A stretch of DNA of 48,302 nucleotides, taken from positions 1 through 48,302 of IMG/VR virus record IMGVR_UViG_3300032333_000234; one strand, written 5' to 3'. A program made the position numbers and the translations under genes. Source of the DNA: a virus. How positions within the stretch are numbered: the stretch's first letter is position 1; every line of letters starts with the position of its first letter. The notes below the pieces were generated by a model. That model did no database searches. It saw nothing but the letters and a program-made list of their open reading frames with translations, and was not told the DNA's origin. Shown piece after piece: positions 1 to 7,876 of the stretch.

Positions 1-123
1 AGAGAGGAAGGAATGGTCCCCAGGCACGACCTTCGGGATGGTCCAGACCCTCTCCATCGACAAGAACCTTGAGACGATGCCTAAGCTGGACTTCATCGTC
101 ATCGACGAAGCCCACCACGTCGC
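1..123. repeat. Terminal direct repeat, left copy
   Basis: These 123 bases recur exactly at 48180-48302. The repeat lies inside the helicase coding sequence and the frame is continuous when the ends are joined. It is therefore best read as the overlap of a circular or circularly permuted assembly, not as a packaging repeat. The unique genome length is 48,179 bp. Confidence 0.95.
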
Positions 124-1456
124 CGCGCACAGCTACAAGAAGATCGTGGACAGGGCCATCGAGCTCAATCCGGCCGTCAGACTCCTCGGTGTCACCGCGA
201 CTCCAGGGCGAGGTGACGGCAAGGGCATGGTAGACATGTTCTCCAACGTCGCCGACATAATCAAGCTCGGCGAGCTCGTGGCGGGAGGCTTCCTTGTGAA
301 GCCCAGGTTCTATGTGATCGACTGCTGCATACGCGATGAACTCAGCAAGGTCCGCGTGACCGCGAGCGACTTCGACATGGAGCAGGTCGCCGCAATCATG
401 GATCAAAGCCCCGTAACGCAGCGCGTGATAGACGAATGGCGCTCAAAGGCCGGCGACAGGCGTACGGTCGTGTTCTGTTCGACCGTTATGCACGCCCAGC
501 ATGTATGCTATGCGTTCCAGGTCGAGGGCATCAAGGCCAGGTGGATATCCGGCGACATGCCGATGGGCGACAGGACTTCCATCCTGCGCGACTTCGACAA
601 GGGCGAGATACAGGTCATCGTGAACGTGGCCGTTCTCACGGAGGGCTGGGACTGCCAACCCGTGTCCTGCGTTGTGCTGCTACGGCCATGCTCCTACAAG
701 AGCACCATGATCCAGATGATCGGGCGCGGTCTGCGCAAGGTCGACCCGGAGATGTATCCTGGCGTGGTCAAGGACGACTGTGTTGTCCTTGATTTCGGGT
801 ACAGCCTGGTCAAACACGGCTCGATAGAGGCCGGCGCCAACATCAACGGGAGCTGCGATGAGGACGAATTCCAGACGTGTCCCGAGTGCTCCAAGCTCGT
901 ACCGGCCAAGGAAGAGTTCTGTCCGTTCTGCAACCACCAGCTGATCATCGTCGAAGCCCCCAAGGAAGAGGAGGAAGACGAAGAAAAGAAGATGCCTCTC
1001 AAGGAGGAGACGCTCTACGACTTCAAGCTGCGTGAGGTTGAACTGCTCGAAGCCTCACCCTACAAGTGGCAAGACATGTTCGACGGCATGGTCACGGTGG
1101 CCAATGGAATGAGCGCCTGGGCCGTGATCGTCTACTACAACGACAAGTGGGTGGCCATCGGCAAGGTCGAGGACTCCCCGGTCGGGAAGCAGCCTGCGAG
1201 ACTCCTGGCCGTATCTGGCAAGGAAAATCGCCCGGCAGCCCTCGCGTCGGCAGACGACTTCCTCCGTGAAAACGGGGATGCGGACGCCTCAAAGAAGACC
1301 AAACGCTGGCTTACACAGCCGGCCACAGAAAAACAGCTTCAACTCCTGGGCTATGAGCAATTTTCCGCCTTCGGAGTCACGAAGTATCTTGCCTCATGCC
1401 AACTTACTTGGCAATTCAATGAGCGCGAGATCCAACGTCTCGTATTGAAATCATGA
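2..1456 (+). CDS. DEAD/DEAH-box (SF2) helicase, C-terminal part (5' end lies at 47941-48179)
   Basis: Joined across the circle, the protein has 564 residues (47941-48179 followed by 1-1456). It is an ATP-driven nucleic-acid helicase of superfamily 2. Walker A (APTGAGKT, residues 28-35) is in the right-hand fragment. This fragment holds the DEAH box (115-118, VIDEAHH), motif III (TATP) and motif VI (MIGRGLR). After the helicase core comes a four-cysteine zinc ribbon (CPEC...CPFC), an acidic E/K stretch and a C-terminal domain I do not recognise. The stop overlaps the next gene, a PD-(D/E)XK nuclease, by four bases (ATGA), so the two are probably translationally coupled and act together in replication or recombination. 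The first codon here (base 2) is internal, because the window cuts the gene. Function in phage DNA metabolism is inferred from motifs and neighbours. Confidence 0.92.
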   Translation, partial: ERKEWSPGTTFGMVQTLSIDKNLETMPKLDFIVIDEAHHVAAHSYKKIVDRAIELNPAVRLLGVTATPGRGDGKGMVDMFSNVADIIKLGELVAGGFLVKPRFYVIDCCIRDELSKVRVTASDFDMEQVAAIMDQSPVTQRVIDEWRSKAGDRRTVVFCSTVMHAQHVCYAFQVEGIKARWISGDMPMGDRTSILRDFDKGEIQVIVNVAVLTEGWDCQPVSCVVLLRPCSYKSTMIQMIGRGLRKVDPEMYPGVVKDDCVVLDFGYSLVKHGSIEAGANINGSCDEDEFQTCPECSKLVPAKEEFCPFCNHQLIIVEAPKEEEEDEEKKMPLKEETLYDFKLREVELLEASPYKWQDMFDGMVTVANGMSAWAVIVYYNDKWVAIGKVEDSPVGKQPARLLAVSGKENRPAALASADDFLRENGDADASKKTKRWLTQPATEKQLQLLGYEQFSAFGVTKYLASCQLTWQFNEREIQRLVLKS

Positions 1457-2247
1457 CCGACATGTTTAAGCCCGAAACAGTCAATCTGTTCTGCGAGGCG
1501 TTCGTATCCCAAGTCGATAAGGCACTTATCAACAAGAGAGCGAGCCAACCGAAGCGACAGTATCTGGGCGCCTCCCTCTGGGGAGAGACTTGTGAGAGGA
1601 AACTTGGATACATCTTCCATCAGCACCCCGAGGACGAAGGTTCCGGCTTCACGGCCAACACCCTTCGGATCTTCGACATGGGACACGACTGCGAAGACCG
1701 TGTTGCCGAATACGTCAAGGTGGCAGGCTTCGAGCTGATCACCCACAAGGCTGACGGAGGACAGTTCGGGTTCGAGGCCGCCGAAGGCAAGCTGAAGGGG
1801 CATATCGACGGAGTTATAACATCAGGGCCGGCGTTCGCTCAGTTCGAGTATCCCGTCTTGTGGGAGAACAAAGGACTCAACAACAAGAGCTGGAACGACA
1901 CGCTCAAGAAGGGCGTCAAGTCGTCCAAGCCCCTGTACTACTCCCAGGCACAGACATACATGGCCTACATGGAGCTCACCAACGGATGTATCTTCACGTT
2001 CCTGAACCGCGACAGCGGCGAGCTCGCCTCCGAGTTCCTGCCCTTCGATGCGAGGCAAGCCCAGGAGTCGAGCGACCGCGCCGTGCGCGTCATCAAGAGC
2101 TCCAACCCCGCAGAGCTGAGCAAGTGCACCAACGATCCGGCGGACTTCCGCTGCAAGTGGTGCAACTTCAAGAAGACATGCTGGGACTCCGGCATCACCA
2201 CCGTAACCACCGAGGACACCCTGCCCCTATGGCTAAGAAGAAAGTGA
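1453..2247 (+). CDS. PD-(D/E)XK nuclease with Fe-S cysteines (Cas4/RecB-like)
   Basis: A 264-residue protein with the core of the PD-(D/E)XK nuclease family: GHIDG (D119) followed by WENKG (E138, K140), the expected metal-binding and catalytic residues. One early cysteine (C47) plus three near the C-terminus (C234-x2-C237-x5-C243) match the iron-sulfur pattern of Cas4 and RecB/AddB-type nucleases, which use it to hold the nuclease domain together. It starts in an ATGA overlap with the DEAH helicase, and primase-helicase and recombination genes are close by. A 5'-3' or end-processing exonuclease in phage recombination is the likely role. No Cas1 or CRISPR array is present, so a CRISPR role is not supported. 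The substrate cannot be told from sequence. Confidence 0.85.
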   Translation: MTDMFKPETVNLFCEAFVSQVDKALINKRASQPKRQYLGASLWGETCERKLGYIFHQHPEDEGSGFTANTLRIFDMGHDCEDRVAEYVKVAGFELITHKADGGQFGFEAAEGKLKGHIDGVITSGPAFAQFEYPVLWENKGLNNKSWNDTLKKGVKSSKPLYYSQAQTYMAYMELTNGCIFTFLNRDSGELASEFLPFDARQAQESSDRAVRVIKSSNPAELSKCTNDPADFRCKWCNFKKTCWDSGITTVTTEDTLPLWLRRK

Positions 2248-2558
2248 ACAAGAAGGGCAAGAAGGGCATCACCCTTGTCCGGAAAGTCCTGGACAACTAC
2301 GTCGACGTAATCGGAGACGAAGAGATGCTCGTCGCTGACGGCTTCGATGAAGCCATCATCGGCATCACGTTCGGATACGGAGATCAGGTCGTCGTGTACG
2401 ATTGGGACAAATGCATCGAGATACTCCGCAAGGACATGACCCATGAAGACGCGCTCGAACACATGAGCTACAACGTGACCGGAGCTTACGTCGGAGAACG
2501 CACGCCGCAGTTCGTCCGCTTCATGGACTCAATCGAAGAAGAATATGGACCAAGATAA
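2229..2558 (+). CDS. Hypothetical protein, lysine-rich N-terminus
   Basis: A 109-residue protein starting with a strongly basic tract (MAKKKVNKKGKKG) followed by an acidic, mixed alpha/beta-looking body. The chosen ATG at 2229 overlaps the end of the nuclease gene by 19 bases; longer in-frame extensions would run through the nuclease frame. The stop overlaps the next gene by 14 bases. I do not recognise a family. Similar short proteins are common in phage replication operons, but no function can be given. Confidence 0.75.
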   Translation: MAKKKVNKKGKKGITLVRKVLDNYVDVIGDEEMLVADGFDEAIIGITFGYGDQVVVYDWDKCIEILRKDMTHEDALEHMSYNVTGAYVGERTPQFVRFMDSIEEEYGPR

Positions 2559-2943
2559 CAAACATAAGCGAGCGCGCTTCGAGTACAAGGGCGTCAAAAT
2601 GTCGTACTTCCGCATGGAGCGCATCAAGGAGATCACTCCCTTGCTCGACAAGGCCAACCAACAACGCATGACCATCCCGCAGGCAGCCAAGTGGATGGGA
2701 TGGTCGACTTCCGCCCTGCGGAATTGGATCAAGATCATCGGCGTGCATTGGCACGCGAGGCCGAAGCGCAAGGTCTACCGCTTCGACAAGCAGGGCTGGG
2801 ACGAGAAGATCAAGGCCATGCGCGAGCAGAAGATCCCCATCCCCAAGATAGCCATAGCCCTCAACGTTGGGCCTTGGAACATCTCCAGGTACATCCGCGA
2901 CCACGGCCTCCAGGCACGTTTCAAGAAAGGCGAGCAGCAGTGA
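2545..2943 (+). CDS. Helix-turn-helix DNA-binding protein
   Basis: A 132-residue basic protein with two helix-turn-helix-like segments. The first is around residues 36-58 (TIPQAAKWMGWSTSALRNWIKIIG), the second around 95-118 (IPIPKIAIALNVGPWNISRYIRDHG). The pattern resembles small regulatory or replication-initiation DNA-binding proteins with tandem HTH units. It lies directly upstream of the primase-helicase, whose possible GTG start overlaps this stop codon (GTGA). It could be an initiator or loader acting with the primase-helicase, or a transcription regulator. Sequence alone does not separate these. Confidence 0.75.
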   Translation: MDQDNKHKRARFEYKGVKMSYFRMERIKEITPLLDKANQQRMTIPQAAKWMGWSTSALRNWIKIIGVHWHARPKRKVYRFDKQGWDEKIKAMREQKIPIPKIAIALNVGPWNISRYIRDHGLQARFKKGEQQ

Positions 2944-5201
2944 ACGACATGAAGATAGGCAAGGAAGCCCTCATGCTTCACATGCACGTCATATTCGGCA
3001 AGATGCCAAAGTATGGCTACATCAACGTGCGAGGCATCGGCGAAAAAGGCACGGACGGAGAGGGCGAGTTCCGCGAGGACAAGTTCATCGACCTGGCAAA
3101 TTGCAGCGACCCGATCGCAGAAGTGTGGCGTCATGTCGAAAGATGGAGCTCCTACAACCGCGCGTCATTCATCGTGCCGGCGATCCTGTCGCAACCGAGA
3201 GGGACGAGCGAGAACATCGCGGAGTTCCGTTCCATAGTGGTCGACCTTGACTCAGGGGATATCGACGCGAAGCATTGCTTCCTCGAGAAGCTCATGGGAG
3301 AGCCGACAGCCGTGGTGATGTCCGGCGGAGAGATAGACGGCATGCGCAAGCGGCACCTCTGGTGGTCGCTCATGGACCCGTGCAAGGACGTCGCATCGTT
3401 CATCAAGCTCAGGGATGAGGTGGCCCGCAAGGGAGGCGGAGACATGCAGTTCGGCCTGGGCGTGGAAGGCAATCCGTTCGGAAGGGCTCACCAGCCGGTA
3501 AGGCTCGCAGGCTCTACGCACGGCAAGAACAATGTCATCAAGCCCGTGGCGATCAAGATAGTCCCCGAGACGGCGCAGGCGTATGGCATCGACCTGATAC
3601 GCGAAAGGGTCATCGTCAGCCCGACCGCCTTCGACGGAAGCACCGTGGAGGCGAGCGAGCCGATCTTCCGCGCCGAGCGAGCCCAGGTCGACCTGAACGA
3701 GAAGGTGTACGAGGGAGGTGATGATGAGAAGAACCGCTTCAGCCAATTCACCCGCGTATGCGGCTTCTACATCAGCACCGTGCGGAAGGGCGAGAAGACG
3801 CTCGATGAGGCAAAGGAAGCCCTGTTCGGATGGATGGAGGTGAACATGGTCCCGCCGTGGCCCGTCCAGCGCGCCGAAAGGGAGTGGAACGCCGTCCTGT
3901 CCAGGGATATCGCAAACCACGGCCCGATGCCGGAGCCCGTCAAACCCATGATCGCGGACGGAGACGGACTCGAAGTATGGGCTGCCCACCGCTGGTCCAT
4001 GACCGAGAAACCGAAGCGCCGATTCCTCGTGGACAACCTCATCCTCGCCGGCAAGCACCAGCTGCTCGTCGCCGAAGGCGGCGCCGGCAAGACGTTCCTC
4101 ATGCTGGATCTCGCCATCAAGATCGCGTCCTATGAGCCAGGAGAGAAGCTCGAATGGTGCGGCTCGCGCATCAGTGAAGGTGGAACGGTCGTCATCCTGA
4201 CCACCGAGGACGACAAGGATGAGCTTCATATCCGACTGCATGACATTGACCCTGGCAACAGACGCGAGAAGGCCGGCGACAAGCTGATCGTCTTCCCGAC
4301 CATCAACTCCGGCGGATCATTCGCCATCACCGAGGTCGACGCAAGGACAGGCGAAGCCAAGCCGTCCCGCCGATGGGCCGAGTTCATGGCCCTCCTCCGC
4401 AGGCTGCCCGACCTCAAGCTCGTCGTAGTGGACACCCTCAACAGCACCCTGCACGGCGAGGAAAACTCAGCCACCGTAATCAATGAGTTCGTCCGCGTAG
4501 CATCCCAGGTGTGCGGCGACCTTGGCGCAGCCCTCATGCTCACCCACCATATCCGCAAGCAGGGCGATGAGCCCATCCGGGGCGTGGAGGACATGAAATC
4601 AAGCATCCGAGGCTCGTCTGCGCTCCCGGCTGCCTTCCGATCCGTCATCGGCATCTGGCATTGCTCAGACTACGACCGCCGGCTCACCGCCATGGGACTC
4701 GCCCCGAAGCGAGGCCTCCTGTGGAAGCTCGCCGTCGTCAAGGCCAACAACCCGGAGATGTTCGACGGTGAACGCACCCTCCTGCGGTCCGACTCAGGCC
4801 TGCTGCTGGATGTGAGCGACAAGGATCAGTTCTCCGTGGTCAACATCGGGGAACGCCACGCCTGGCTGGTCCTCGCGATCGAACAAGCGGCCCTCAACGG
4901 CCACCCTTACTCGATCGAAGGAAAGAACGCCAAATCCGGCCTCTACCGCAGGCGGAACGAGCTCCCGCAGGTGCTCAAACAGGTCGGCCCGAGCGAATTC
5001 CAGCACCTTGTGGACGATATCATGGCCAAGAACCTCATCGTCGCCGCATCCGCCAAGGGCGGAAAGGAGAAGAAGTGGCTGGATGTCCCCACCGGGCCTA
5101 TCGCGCGGGATACGGACGGCGCGGAGCTCACCTCCGGCGCCTACCGCCCCCCGAATTGGGATCAATGGGAGTACGACCCCGTGATGAACGTATGTATCTG
5201 A
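2940..5201 (+). CDS. Primase-helicase: RepB-like primase domain fused to RepA-like (AAA_25) ATPase
   Basis: A 753-residue protein if started at GTG 2940 (GTGA overlap with the HTH gene); ATG 2949 is the alternative start. The N-terminal part looks like an archaeo-eukaryotic-type primase of the RepB_primase family: VVDLD (D102, D104) for metal binding, then a histidine-containing segment and the RLAGSTHGKNN signature near residue 190. The C-terminal part is a RecA-fold hexameric helicase like RepA/AAA_25: Walker A GGAGKT (380-385), Walker B VVVDT (D498) and LTHHIRKQ after it. Such fusions unwind DNA and make primers at a replication fork. No DNA polymerase gene is present, so it probably recruits the host polymerase. 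Assignment is by motif. Confidence 0.88.
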   Translation: MNDMKIGKEALMLHMHVIFGKMPKYGYINVRGIGEKGTDGEGEFREDKFIDLANCSDPIAEVWRHVERWSSYNRASFIVPAILSQPRGTSENIAEFRSIVVDLDSGDIDAKHCFLEKLMGEPTAVVMSGGEIDGMRKRHLWWSLMDPCKDVASFIKLRDEVARKGGGDMQFGLGVEGNPFGRAHQPVRLAGSTHGKNNVIKPVAIKIVPETAQAYGIDLIRERVIVSPTAFDGSTVEASEPIFRAERAQVDLNEKVYEGGDDEKNRFSQFTRVCGFYISTVRKGEKTLDEAKEALFGWMEVNMVPPWPVQRAEREWNAVLSRDIANHGPMPEPVKPMIADGDGLEVWAAHRWSMTEKPKRRFLVDNLILAGKHQLLVAEGGAGKTFLMLDLAIKIASYEPGEKLEWCGSRISEGGTVVILTTEDDKDELHIRLHDIDPGNRREKAGDKLIVFPTINSGGSFAITEVDARTGEAKPSRRWAEFMALLRRLPDLKLVVVDTLNSTLHGEENSATVINEFVRVASQVCGDLGAALMLTHHIRKQGDEPIRGVEDMKSSIRGSSALPAAFRSVIGIWHCSDYDRRLTAMGLAPKRGLLWKLAVVKANNPEMFDGERTLLRSDSGLLLDVSDKDQFSVVNIGERHAWLVLAIEQAALNGHPYSIEGKNAKSGLYRRRNELPQVLKQVGPSEFQHLVDDIMAKNLIVAASAKGGKEKKWLDVPTGPIARDTDGAELTSGAYRPPNWDQWEYDPVMNVCI

Positions 5202-5207
5202 CTTGCC

Positions 5208-5495
5208 ATGTTCGATAGCAAATACAAACTGATAAAGACCACCATGTACCGAGATATCAAAACCGAAGAGCTGTACCTTCGTATCAACGAGCTGTTCGAT
5301 GAGGTCGTCACCTTGCGCGTAAAGATCGCGACCAGGGACGAGCAAGTCAGCGGCGAGATCAGCGAAGTAGTCCAGGAGAACACCAAGCTGCGCGAACGCC
5401 TCAAAGAAGCGAACCACGAGATCCTCGCGAGAGGACAGCGTATCATCGACCTTCAAGAGCAGATTGAGCGCATGGACAAGGAGGCCGGACGATGA
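5208..5495 (+). CDS. Small coiled-coil protein
   Basis: A 95-residue protein, almost entirely helical. From about residue 25 to the end it has heptad-like spacing (INELFDEVVTLRVKI, then VQENTKLRERLKEAN and IIDLQEQIERMDKEA), so it should form a coiled coil. It starts six bases after the primase-helicase stop and ends in an ATGA overlap with the next small gene. No family is recognised. A role as scaffold or partner for the neighbouring small proteins is possible but unproven. Confidence 0.72.
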   Translation: MFDSKYKLIKTTMYRDIKTEELYLRINELFDEVVTLRVKIATRDEQVSGEISEVVQENTKLRERLKEANHEILARGQRIIDLQEQIERMDKEAGR

Positions 5496-5674
5496 GAGCA
5501 ATCGCCGTCAAGCGCTCCAAGCAGAAGGAGATCAAGGAGCTCGAGAAGCACCTTGTCCGCCTTCGCGAAAAGGCCATGCACCTCGTCCATGTCGCCGAGA
5601 TCCGCGAGTACCTCAACAGGGTCGCCGAGATCCGCATGCGTATCGCAATCCTACGCGGAGAGATCGAGTTCTGA
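5492..5674 (+). CDS. Small basic helical protein
   Basis: A 60-residue protein, rich in lysine, arginine and glutamate and predicted helical throughout (KEIKELEKHLVRLREKA, then EIREYLNRVAEIRMRIAILRGEIEF). The start overlaps the previous stop (ATGA) and the stop overlaps the next start (TGATG), so it is tightly coupled to both neighbours. No known family is recognised. The overlap spacing and conserved frame support a real gene despite its size. Confidence 0.68.
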   Translation: MRAIAVKRSKQKEIKELEKHLVRLREKAMHLVHVAEIREYLNRVAEIRMRIAILRGEIEF

Positions 5675-6132
5675 TGAAATACCTCAGCTACCTCGCCGTC
5701 ACCGTGGCATCCGTCAACGCCAACCCCGTCCCCGAAAAGTGGATCGACGCCATCCAGATCGTAGAGTCCGGAGGCGAAGCCAACCCTGACGCGGCAGTAG
5801 GGGACGGGGGCAAGGCCAAGGGCCGATTCCAATTCCACAAGTCGGCCTGGGAGGACTGTTCCAAGGTCCGCAAGGCCAACAAGGAAAGGGTCTACCCCTA
5901 CTCCAAGGCCAAAGACCCAGCCATCGCGCGGGAATACGCCCGAACCTGGCTCACCCACCTCAGGCGCCGCCTTACCGCCCAGATCGGCCGTCCCGCGGAC
6001 GCTGCCGAGACTTGGCTGCTGTATAACCTGGGGTGGACGGGCTTTGAGCGCTTCGGCTTCCACTACGCCCTGGTCCCGCCGGCCAAGTTCGAGAAGGCAA
6101 TGACCGTCCTCAACCTTTCCCATGAGCGATAA
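5674..6132 (+). CDS. Lysozyme/transglycosylase-like muralytic protein (endolysin candidate)
   Basis: A 152-residue protein. A short hydrophobic N-terminus (MKYLSYLAVTVASVNA) resembles a signal or signal-anchor sequence. It is followed by IQIVESGGEANPDAAVGDGGKAKGRFQF, the pattern of lytic transglycosylase/lysozyme-like domains in which the glutamate of VESGG (E31) is the likely catalytic acid. It probably cleaves peptidoglycan; with the exporting N-terminus it could be a SAR-type or signal-dependent endolysin. It overlaps the preceding small gene at TGATG and the terminase small subunit by 11 bases. The spanin and holin candidates are elsewhere (44-45.4 kb), so lysis functions are split. A virion-associated role is the alternative. 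Confidence 0.72.
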   Translation: MKYLSYLAVTVASVNANPVPEKWIDAIQIVESGGEANPDAAVGDGGKAKGRFQFHKSAWEDCSKVRKANKERVYPYSKAKDPAIAREYARTWLTHLRRRLTAQIGRPADAAETWLLYNLGWTGFERFGFHYALVPPAKFEKAMTVLNLSHER

Positions 6133-6718
6133 ACCCGAACCCCTCCCCCTGAAATTCAAGGAAAAGGAAAAGCTATGGAAAGGCCCTCTCAAGGTCGTTT
6201 CCGATGGCGCTTCCGAGCTGACCGAGAAACAGGCCGCCTTTGCCCGACATTACGCCTCAAATGGCGGAAACGGGGCTCAGGCAGCCCGTGATGCCGGCTA
6301 TTCCGAGTCAAACGCCAAGGACCAGGCAAGCGAGCTCCTGGCCATGCCCAAGATCCGCGAGGCCATTGAGATCAGCCGAGACGTCTCGATCAAGACCTCC
6401 GGCGCGTCAAAGGCCTGGTCGGTCATCGACGCCCTCATGACAGACCCTGCCGCGCCTGCCCAGGTTCGCTTCCAGGCTGCCAAGTGGACCTTGGAGGCCT
6501 CCGGGCATGGCCTGAGCGCCGTGGCGGCCTCCCTGCACCTGGGCATGAAGCGCAGCGGCAAGCCGCTGTCCGAAATGTCCGTGTCCGAGCTGGAAGAGTT
6601 CATCAACCGTGGACGGGCGACCTTCGACCACATGAAGACGACAGTAAGCACCGTGATGAAGGCCCACGAGGCCGAACATGCGGCGATCGAGCTGCCGAAA
6701 GAAACAGGGGATCAATAG
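6122..6718 (+). CDS. terS: Terminase small subunit
   Basis: A 198-residue protein carrying the terminase_2-type N-terminal DNA-binding domain: LTEKQAAFARHYASNGGNGAQAARDAGYSESNAKDQASELL, residues about 38-78, followed by KIREAIE. It recognises viral DNA and regulates the large terminase during packaging. It overlaps the lysozyme-like gene. The large subunit is not adjacent: terL lies about 10 kb away at 16881, with the minus-strand accessory cluster between. The stop overlaps by seven bases the stop of a convergent minus-strand gene. The family call is by motif, and the separation from terL is unusual for phages of this size. Confidence 0.85.
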   Translation: MSDKPEPLPLKFKEKEKLWKGPLKVVSDGASELTEKQAAFARHYASNGGNGAQAARDAGYSESNAKDQASELLAMPKIREAIEISRDVSIKTSGASKAWSVIDALMTDPAAPAQVRFQAAKWTLEASGHGLSAVAASLHLGMKRSGKPLSEMSVSELEEFINRGRATFDHMKTTVSTVMKAHEAEHAAIELPKETGDQ

Positions 6719-7098
6719 ATCCCCTTTTTCTTGTCCGCCTTGACCTGCCTCGCCACCTTTCGCTTGTCCCCCTTGGCCTTCTCCCGCGCTATGAAGCCAT
6801 TGCAGTCCCAGGACATGATATCATCGAGCTCCTTCTTGATCTTGGTCCTATATGTCCGCATCCAGTCCCTTTTTTGCCGTCTCTTGTGCCGTGTGCTGCT
6901 GGACTTGGGCTTGCCGGCGTACCAATTGTTGTTGGTTTGGCGCTGATTTTTGATGCGTTCGACCATCCATAGCACCAGCTTCGACATGGGCAAATCGGGC
7001 ATTTTTAGCCGTTTTAGCACGGCCGGGATCGAGGAAGGTCCGGAATCATCCTTTGAGGATGAATTGGGGTTTTTTCGGAGTATTGCCATTGCACGCAT
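6712..7098 (-). CDS. Basic hypothetical protein
   Basis: A 128-residue protein (119 if started at the ATG at 7089). It is rich in lysine and arginine, especially in the second half (RHKRRQKRDW, REKAKGDKRKVARQVKADKKKG), suggesting nucleic-acid binding. It converges on terS with a seven-base overlap of stops. A perfect TTGACA box at 7122-7127 (minus strand) lies just upstream, giving independent support that the frame is expressed. No family is recognised. Confidence 0.6.
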   Translation of the reverse strand: MRAMAILRKNPNSSSKDDSGPSSIPAVLKRLKMPDLPMSKLVLWMVERIKNQRQTNNNWYAGKPKSSSTRHKRRQKRDWMRTYRTKIKKELDDIMSWDCNGFIAREKAKGDKRKVARQVKADKKKGIY

Positions 7099-7100
7099 AC

Positions 7101-7127
7101 AAAATACTCCGAGGGCTCAGTTGTCAA
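7101..7127 (-). promoter_or_regulatory. Sigma70-like promoter for the basic minus-strand gene
   Basis: On the minus strand, TTGACA (7122-7127) is followed after 15 bases by TATTTT (7101-7106). The -35 box is perfect; the spacer is short and the -10 box is imperfect. Transcription would begin close to the ATG at 7089, so the mRNA would be almost leaderless. Confidence 0.4.
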
Positions 7128-7240
7128 TCCCCAACATCATCAGCCACTTGCTGCATGTCTGTAGAAGTCTGAAATTTTTGAGGAAGGTCATCCTCATCCC
7201 CTCTACCACTTTTAACCAATAAAATCAGCCGGGCCGTGAG

Positions 7241-7312
7241 GATTCCCTACGGGAAGGATTATAGTCCCTAACGGTACTCTTAATCCCTTACCCCCGTCAA
7301 AGGGGGAGGGAT
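7241..7312. promoter_or_regulatory. Structured control region: three TCCCT repeats and two hairpins upstream of rusA
   Basis: Between the divergent basic gene and rusA lie three spaced copies of a TCCCTWAC-like motif (7244-7250, 7265-7272, 7284-7290, about 20 bases apart). Hairpins form at 7243-7255 (TTCCC/GGGAA) and 7283-7312 (ATCCC..CCCCC / GGGGG.GGGAT, loop GTCAAA). No poly-T follows, so a simple terminator is unlikely. Regular spacing suggests an operator or iteron-like site. This is inference. Confidence 0.4.
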
Positions 7313-7356
7313 AAAGACTAATCGCTTCCTGCGTAGCCAGCCACCAAACTCTCAAC

Positions 7357-7818
7357 ATGATCACAACAGTTTTTACAGTCAACGGCGCCCCGCGCCCTCA
7401 ACCCCGCCCCCGCTTCATCAAGGGCCATGTCGTATCCACCGCCGACAAGGAGACGCGCCTGTGGCGCGCCAAGGTCGTCGCGGTATGCGCCGAGCTACCC
7501 AAGCTGCCCGACAAGACCCCCCTCTCCGTTGAGATGGTCTTCCGCATGCCCACCCCCAAGTCCAACCGCACCAACCTGCCCCACCTCTTCACCCCGGACG
7601 TGGACAACCTGGCGAAGCTGATCCTGGATGCCATGCAGGACGCGAACATGCTGCCGAACGACTCAGCCGTCTCCCGCCTCACCGTGCTGAAAAGGTGGGC
7701 GTTGCCAGGGGACGCCGGCGTGTCGGTCCAGGTGTCGGACGACCTGCCATCGGGAAATGGCCCGCAGACCCCTCCAAGATGGCTTACAGGCGGTTCTGAT
7801 CCCGATGACGGGGAGTAA
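7357..7818 (+). CDS. rusA: RusA-type Holliday junction resolvase
   Basis: A 153-residue endodeoxyribonuclease of the RusA family, which cuts Holliday junctions symmetrically during phage recombination and before packaging. The hallmark is FTPDVDNLAKLILDAMQD: acidic D81, D83 and D91 with N84 and K87 match the metal-binding active site, and the N-terminal FTVNGAPRPQPRPRF matches the family start. Length is close to the usual 120-150 residues. The leader is C/A-rich (CACCAAACTCTCAAC before ATG) with no Shine-Dalgarno sequence. It is the only plus-strand gene between terS and 14 kb, and it ends facing the terminator of the minus-strand cluster. Confidence 0.92.
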   Translation: MITTVFTVNGAPRPQPRPRFIKGHVVSTADKETRLWRAKVVAVCAELPKLPDKTPLSVEMVFRMPTPKSNRTNLPHLFTPDVDNLAKLILDAMQDANMLPNDSAVSRLTVLKRWALPGDAGVSVQVSDDLPSGNGPQTPPRWLTGGSDPDDGE

Positions 7819-7832
7819 CCCCATGAAAACAA

Positions 7833-7854
7833 GAAGCCCCATTCCTGGGGCTTC
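7833..7854 (-). terminator. Rho-independent terminator of the minus-strand accessory cluster
   Basis: GAAGCCCC (7833-7840), loop ATTCCT, GGGGCTTC (7847-7854) is a perfect 8-bp stem. On the minus strand it is followed by TTGTTTTC, a U-rich tract. It closes the minus-strand operon, which faces rusA. Its stem is symmetric, so it may weakly act on rusA transcripts too. Confidence 0.75.
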
Positions 7855-7876
7855 GTAGACCGTCTTGCCGGGGGCT

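Noticed and set aside
1-123. Terminal repeat as a physical DNA-end repeat for packaging
   Set aside because: It lies within the helicase gene and the frame closes through it, so an assembly overlap is simpler.
3252-4241. Antisense open frame of about 330 codons opposite the primase-helicase
   Set aside because: Shadow of the sense gene, with no leader or motif.
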